Assembly (NCBI GenBank): GCA_002413785.1
Contig: DHXR01000009.1
Location: 1 to 9,616, forward strand
Direction of reading: 5' to 3'
Length of the DNA: 9,616 nt
Source of the DNA: Mucilaginibacter sp. UBA5151
Lineage (GTDB): Bacteria > Bacteroidota > Bacteroidia > Sphingobacteriales > Sphingobacteriaceae
Below are positions 5,833 through 9,616 of this stretch, piece after piece. The notes beneath the pieces were generated by a model. It was given only the letters and a program-made list of their open reading frames with translations. It was not told where the DNA came from and searched no databases. A program made the translations under genes and the position numbers. Each line of letters opens with the position of its first letter. Within the stretch, counting starts at the first letter, position 1.

Positions 5833-8778
5833 ATGTACATCAACGTCCATTCTCAATATAGCCTGCGTTATGGCACGATGTCTATCCCTAAATTAGTGGA
5901 AGAGGCAATGGCGCGTGGTATAACGCAAATGGCATTAACTGATATTAATAATTCCACCGGCATAATGGAATTTATGCGGGAATGTGACGAAAAAGGATTA
6001 AAGCCTATTGGTGGATTGGAATTTAGGAGGGACAAACGACTGCTTTATATTGGCATTGCCCAAAATAGAGAAGGAATGAAAGAACTGAATGATTTCCTGA
6101 CCGAGCATAATTTGGAACAAAAGCCATTGCCAGATGCCTCACCTGATTTCAAATACGCTTTTGTGGTTTACCCTTATGGATACCAAGGTGATTTAAAGAA
6201 TAATGAATACTTAGGTATTCGTTTTGACCAGTTGAACCAACTATTTAATAAAGACGTTTCAGGTATTAAAGACAAGTTGCTGGCTTTACAGCCTGTGTTT
6301 GTATTAGACCGGATCGAATATCGTTTACATGAATATTTACGTGGTATTGACCTGAATGCCGTACTGACGATGGTTAAGCCGGAAGATAAATGTACGCCAA
6401 CAGATATGTTTTTAGCACCCGGCCAACTGGAGGCGAAATTTGCCCGTTACGCTTTTATTTTGGATAACACCCGCAACCTGATGAACCGTTGTGTAATGGA
6501 CTATCCCAAAGGCCGGATCAATCTCAACCGCAAAACCTTTACAGGCAATAAAAAAAACGACAAAGAACTACTGGAAAAATTGGCGCTCAGTGGCATGGAA
6601 TACCGCTATGGGAAGAATAACAAAGAAGCGTTAAAAAAAGTAAAACACGAGTTGAAAGTTATTTACGAACTCGACTTTTGTGCTTATTTCCTGATCACCT
6701 GGGATATTATTCGGTATTCTGCCTCTCAGGGCTATTATCATGTCGGACGTGGTTCCGGTGCCAATAGTATTGTTGCCTATTGCTTAAAAATTACAGATGT
6801 TGACCCCATTGAGCTCAACTTATATTTTGAACGCTTTTTAAATGCACAGCGTACTTCGCCACCCGACTTTGATATTGATTATTCCTGGGACGAACGCGAA
6901 GATGTGCAGGACTATATTTTTAAAAGGTATGGCAGTCAGCATACAGCCCTTTTGGGTACAATGTCAACTTTTAAAGACCGCAGTATAATCAGGGAAATCG
7001 GCAAGGTGATGGGTTTACCTAAATCAGAAATTGATGGTTTTACAGACCAGACACGGGCAGCTATCAATCGGAATAATGATACATTTAAAAAAATCACTGC
7101 TATTTATGAGCGTATGGCCAATATGCCTAACCAGCGTTCCATTCATGCGGGTGGTGTTCTTATATCGGAAGACCCGATCACCTATTACACAGCCCTTGAT
7201 TTGCCCCCTAAAGGTATGGCTACGGTGCAATGGGACATGTATGAGGCCGAAAAGATAGGTTTTGACAAATATGATATTTTAAGTCAACGCGGTATCGGGC
7301 ATATTAAGATGGCTGTTAAATTGGTGGAAGAAAACCAACAGCGCAAAATTGATATTCACCAGGTAAAATCATTTATGAAAGACCCGGTAGTGAACGCACA
7401 ATTAAAAACAGGAAATACCATTGGCTGCTTTTATATCGAATCGCCCGCGATGCGGCAATTGATCAGGAAACTGGATTGCGATAATTATTTGATATTGGTT
7501 GCGGCCAGCTCCATTATCCGCCCCGGTGTTGCAAGTTCCGGGATGATGGGGGAATATATCAAATACCATCATGCACCACAAACCGTAAAATACTTACATC
7601 CAGTGATGGAGGAGCAATTGAAAGAAACCTATGGTGTAATGGTTTATCAGGAGGATGTTATAAAAGTCTGTATTCATTTCGCCGGCATGGATGGCACCGA
7701 TGCTGATATATTGCGTAGGGGTATGAGTGGTAAATACCGCTCAAAAAAAGAGTTTGACCGATTGGTAGAACGTTTTTTTGAAGAAGCTAAAAAGTTGGGC
7801 AGACCTGATGATGTTGTAGCTGAAGTATGGCGGCAGGTTTCTTCATTTGCAGGTTACAGTTTCTCAAAAGCGCATTCAGCCAGCTTTGCGGTGGAGAGTT
7901 ATCAAAGCTTGTTTTTAAAGACCTATTATCCAAAGGAATTTATGGTGGCCGTGCTGAATAATTACGGCGGTTTTTACAACCGTGCCTTATATGTTCATGA
8001 ATTAATCAAGGCTGGTGCGACCGTTCATTTACCATGTGTAAATAACAGTGATAGCATAGTAAATATTACTGATGTTGATGCTTATCTGGGTTTTGTTGGT
8101 GTACATGGGCTGAATGAAGCTTTTATTGAGTGTATCCCCGAGGAACGCAGACAAAATGGGCTTTATCGAAGTCTGGAAGATCTGATTAAGCGAACTGGTA
8201 TTGGCTTAGAACAGGCTATTATTTTAATTCGGGTTGGAGCATTACGTTTTACCGGAAAAAGTAAAAAGGAGTTGCTTTGGGCAGTCCACTTGCTAATGGG
8301 TACTAAAATAAAGCCTGTCAATGAAACAGAGTTGTTTTGCATAGAAGCAAAGAACTATAGTCTGCCGGTACTCGTAAACACACAATTGGAAGACGCTTAT
8401 CACGAATTAGAAATATTAGGTTTTTCGTTAAGCATGTCAATGTTTGATTTACTGGAAACAGACTATCGGGGTGAATTATGCACGGGTGATCTGATTAACC
8501 ACCTGGGCCAATTGGTGAGGATGGTTGGGTTATATGTATGTGAAAAAACGGTTCTCACGAAAACTAACAAAAAAATGTGGTTCGGGACTTTTTTAGATGT
8601 AGAAGGGAATTTCTTTGATACCGTACATTTTCCAAATTCTACGCCTGCTTATCCGTTCAGAGGTGCTGGGTGTTACTTGATGGTTGGGAAAGTTATGCAG
8701 GAGTTTGGGTCTGCAAGCATAGAAGTATTAAAATTTGCGAAGTTGCCAATCTTGAATAATCCTATAATGGAATTATAA
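5833..8778 (+). CDS. dnaE: C-family DNA polymerase III alpha, short DnaE2-like error-prone form
   Basis: A 981-residue C-family polymerase, shorter than replicative DnaE (about 1160 in E. coli, longer in Bacteroidota). The polymerase core is intact: HVGRGSGANS (303-312), the aspartates of PPDFDIDY (343-350), D481 in KYDIL, IIRPGV (561-566), YQEDVIKV (605-612), LRRGMSGK (627-634) and FSKAHSASFAVESY (677-690). The N-terminal PHP domain is short and degraded: where active family members have H-x-H and TDH, this one has N4-V-H6 and TDI (36-38), so metal-dependent proofreading or hydrolysis there is unlikely. NETELF (830-835) lies where DnaE carries its QxSLF-type clamp-binding motif. After the OB fold (about 895-970) the protein stops, lacking the tau-binding tail of replicative DnaE; this is also the DnaE2 pattern. 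Together with the Y-family gene four bases upstream it forms a mutagenesis operon. An ATG at 5828 overlapping the upstream stop is out of frame, so 5833 is the start. No terminator is visible downstream. Confidence 0.92.
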   Translation: MYINVHSQYSLRYGTMSIPKLVEEAMARGITQMALTDINNSTGIMEFMRECDEKGLKPIGGLEFRRDKRLLYIGIAQNREGMKELNDFLTEHNLEQKPLPDASPDFKYAFVVYPYGYQGDLKNNEYLGIRFDQLNQLFNKDVSGIKDKLLALQPVFVLDRIEYRLHEYLRGIDLNAVLTMVKPEDKCTPTDMFLAPGQLEAKFARYAFILDNTRNLMNRCVMDYPKGRINLNRKTFTGNKKNDKELLEKLALSGMEYRYGKNNKEALKKVKHELKVIYELDFCAYFLITWDIIRYSASQGYYHVGRGSGANSIVAYCLKITDVDPIELNLYFERFLNAQRTSPPDFDIDYSWDEREDVQDYIFKRYGSQHTALLGTMSTFKDRSIIREIGKVMGLPKSEIDGFTDQTRAAINRNNDTFKKITAIYERMANMPNQRSIHAGGVLISEDPITYYTALDLPPKGMATVQWDMYEAEKIGFDKYDILSQRGIGHIKMAVKLVEENQQRKIDIHQVKSFMKDPVVNAQLKTGNTIGCFYIESPAMRQLIRKLDCDNYLILVAASSIIRPGVASSGMMGEYIKYHHAPQTVKYLHPVMEEQLKETYGVMVYQEDVIKVCIHFAGMDGTDADILRRGMSGKYRSKKEFDRLVERFFEEAKKLGRPDDVVAEVWRQVSSFAGYSFSKAHSASFAVESYQSLFLKTYYPKEFMVAVLNNYGGFYNRALYVHELIKAGATVHLPCVNNSDSIVNITDVDAYLGFVGVHGLNEAFIECIPEERRQNGLYRSLEDLIKRTGIGLEQAIILIRVGALRFTGKSKKELLWAVHLLMGTKIKPVNETELFCIEAKNYSLPVLVNTQLEDAYHELEILGFSLSMSMFDLLETDYRGELCTGDLINHLGQLVRMVGLYVCEKTVLTKTNKKMWFGTFLDVEGNFFDTVHFPNSTPAYPFRGAGCYLMVGKVMQEFGSASIEVLKFAKLPILNNPIMEL

Positions 8779-8792
8779 CTGCATCATTAAAA

Positions 8793-8966
8793 TTACTCAA
8801 TTGCGCCTTTGGAAATTAGATAATCTGTTATTTCTTTAACTTTTTCTCGTGGATAATAATCGAAGTTACCCGGCAAGCCGTATTTCGAAAGCTTTTTGGT
8901 GATGTCGGAGGGGAAATGTGAAACGGTATTAGAGGTCCGGTAACAGACTTTTAAAAAACCGATAAA
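8793..8966 (-). pseudogene. Start-less 57-codon frame, probable remnant of a truncated gene
   Basis: Reading the minus strand, 57 codons are open before a TAA at 8793-8795, but there is no ATG, GTG or TTG; the frame is bounded upstream by a stop at 8967-8969. The peptide looks natural rather than random: NTVSHFPSDITKKLSKYGLP (residues 13-32), then NFDYYPREKVKEITDYLISK and a final GAIE, with an amphipathic charged helix at the end. I do not recognise the family. The most likely reading is the C-terminal end of a gene cut off by insertion, deletion or a recombination junction. It is convergent to the polymerase operon, whose stop lies 14 bases away. Confidence 0.4.
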
Positions 8967-9162
8967 TTAAAACTAAACTTTTCCAGTCAATGCGCAGATT
9001 ATTGGTAAATATAGGCACCGCGGTCGCCGATTTCCATATTAATGTCCTTCCGGCCTTGACAAATCTTTTTAACAAACCTTACCGTCCTTATCGTGCGCCT
9101 TTAAACGAATCAGGCCTCAATCTCCCCCATTGTAGTATTTAAAAAATACCGTGAAAACACCC
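8967..9162. other. Intergenic region without a convincing gene
   Basis: Together with the remnant before it, this makes over 400 bases between the polymerase operon and the next plausible start codon. It holds a 50-codon plus frame (8990-9142, starting MRRLLVNIGTAVADF) and an overlapping 33-codon start-less minus frame ending at 8999; neither resembles a known family. An inverted repeat GTATTT-AAA-AAATAC lies at 9135-9149, just before the promoter at 9163. No tRNA or transposase is seen. Confidence 0.5.
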
Positions 9163-9193
9163 TTTGTTTTCCTGCAGGAAATATTTATTTTTA
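9163..9193 (+). promoter_or_regulatory. Candidate promoter of the 92-residue gene
   Basis: TTTG (9163-9166) is an exact -33 box and TATTTTTA (9186-9193) matches TAnnTTTG at all but the last base, with 19 bases between. This is the best-formed promoter in the window. Transcription would begin near 9200, which favours the ATG at 9212 over the in-frame ATG at 9194 and the TTG at 9164. Confidence 0.6.
9168..9181. promoter_or_regulatory. Perfect 14-bp palindrome in promoter spacer, possible operator
   Basis: TTTCCTGCAGGAAA reads identically on both strands and lies wholly between the -33 and -7 boxes of the promoter for the 92-residue gene. Such placement suits a dimeric repressor. Chance cannot be excluded from one copy. 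Confidence 0.45.
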
Positions 9194-9211
9194 ATGTTCA
9201 ATATAAACCTC

Positions 9212-9490
9212 ATGGACATTAGCACTTTTTCTGTACCTGACCAGATAAAAATCACGATACTCATCATCAGTGGTGATGGGCATCCGGATCCCAAGAACCT
9301 TGACAACGACCAGGATATGGCGGATATCGGGCTCAATGACGAGAACTATATCCAGCTTACCGTTCGGCTCAATGCAATTATTCACGCACAAAATCCGGCT
9401 GCAGATCCTATTGCCACGGCTGATGTAGAGGCAGCTGCCAAGGTTCAGGATGTGATTGATCTGGTTACACAAGCTATTGCAGGGCAATGA
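9212..9490 (+). CDS. Small protein (92 aa) with acyl-carrier-like pattern but no attachment serine
   Basis: A 92-residue acidic, alanine-rich, cysteine-free protein, predicted mostly helical. Its layout recalls acyl carrier proteins: a first helix (about 9-20), then DIGLNDENYIQLTVRL (38-53) where ACPs have DLGLDSLxxxEL, and a final helix KVQDVIDLVTQAI (77-89) where ACPs have TVxDxxxxI. At the position of the phosphopantetheine serine there is Asp43, so it could not carry an acyl chain in the usual way; if the fold is right, it is a non-carrying ACP-like protein. The similarity is weak and judged by eye. The start at ATG 9212 is chosen because it lies about 12 bases after the predicted transcription start. 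Its stop overlaps the next start codon as ATGA, so the pair is an operon. Base composition looks more GC-rich than in the genes to the left. Confidence 0.65.
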   Translation: MDISTFSVPDQIKITILIISGDGHPDPKNLDNDQDMADIGLNDENYIQLTVRLNAIIHAQNPAADPIATADVEAAAKVQDVIDLVTQAIAGQ

Positions 9491-9616
9491 GATCTATAGC
9501 GTTTTGCTTGTTCCTGTTGTTCCTCGCCGGGCATGGCTTTGCCATGCCTTTGGCTCATCTGGAGATCATGGCTGGTGACACAGGAAAGACAGTCGTAGTC
9601 AAAAAGAAAAAACCGA
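9487..9616 (+). CDS. Exported protein, N-terminal part (cut by window end)
   Basis: An ATG overlapping the previous stop codon (ATGA) opens a frame that runs off the window, with 43 complete codons visible. It begins MRSIAFCLFLLFLAGHGFAM, a classic Sec signal peptide: a basic residue, a 12-residue hydrophobic core, and a plausible signal peptidase cleavage after GFA at residues 17-19. A cysteine at position 7 is inside the hydrophobic core and does not form a lipobox. The beginning of the mature part (HLEIMAGDTGKTVVVKKKKP) is lysine-rich at its visible end. The four-base overlap implies translational coupling with the ACP-like protein. Too little is visible to name a family. Confidence 0.6.
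   Translation, partial: MRSIAFCLFLLFLAGHGFAMPLAHLEIMAGDTGKTVVVKKKKP

Noticed and set aside
8999..9097. 33-codon minus-strand frame ending in GDRGAYIYQ
   Set aside because: Looks protein-like but has no usable start upstream and is bounded by stops; too short to support as a gene or remnant.
8990..9142. 50-codon plus-strand frame with ATG (MRRLLVNIGTAVADF...)
   Set aside because: No recognisable family, no promoter match before it, and an equally plausible minus-strand frame overlaps it; likely chance.
9164..9211. Longer versions of the 92-residue protein from TTG 9164 or ATG 9194
   Set aside because: These starts fall within or immediately after the predicted promoter boxes, ahead of the expected transcription start.
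1..9616. CRISPR array, tRNA, rRNA or transposase genes
   Set aside because: No regularly spaced repeats, no tRNA-like cloverleaf and no transposase or integrase motif were found on reading; the Cas4-like domain at 1181-3187 has no array or other cas gene nearby.

Overview
The window reads as a stretch of a Bacteroidota genome, probably from the Sphingobacteriia (Mucilaginibacter or Pedobacter type). Genes lack Shine-Dalgarno sequences, most of the window is AT-rich, candidate promoters follow the Bacteroidota TTTG / TAnnTTTG pattern, and the protein families (DUF932, DUF2779, SRAP peptidase, a second short DnaE) are typical of accessory or conjugative-element DNA in that phylum. The genus is an inference from style, not proven.

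Left part (1-1180): the C-terminal part of a DUF932 plasmid/phage-type protein, then a strong intrinsic terminator, a doubtful 65-residue ORF, and a short segment packed with hairpins. A 14-base sequence around the first terminator is repeated after the small ORF. A candidate promoter then leads into a 668-residue DUF2779 protein (1181-3187). It combines a Cas4/RecB-like PD-(D/E)XK domain, with four suitably placed cysteines for an iron-sulfur cluster, with an RNase H-fold (DEDD-type) exonuclease domain.

Centre (3196-8778): a DNA-damage tolerance and mutagenesis block. A 78-residue protein of unknown function and an SRAP/YedK-type abasic-site crosslinking protein form a two-gene operon. A second 78-residue protein, probably a distant relative of the first, lies convergent to it. 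Divergent from that is a two-gene operon: a Y-family polymerase (DinB type, catalytic residues intact) and a 981-residue C-family polymerase resembling DnaE2 (polymerase aspartates kept, PHP metal site degraded, C-terminus ending at the OB fold). This is the logic of the ImuB/DnaE2 mutasome, but with an apparently active Y-family partner and no ImuA. The spacer of the polymerase-operon promoter holds a dyad that could be a repressor operator. A 15-base sequence (13 identical) lies upstream of both damage-response operons.

Right part (8779-9616): a start-less minus-strand frame that looks like the tail of a broken gene, a non-coding stretch, then a well-formed Bacteroidota promoter with a perfect 14-bp palindrome in its spacer. 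It drives a 92-residue protein with an acyl-carrier-like pattern but no phosphopantetheine serine, overlapping by 4 bases a signal-peptide protein cut off by the window end. This last section looks more GC-rich and may be chromosomal backbone beside an inserted element.
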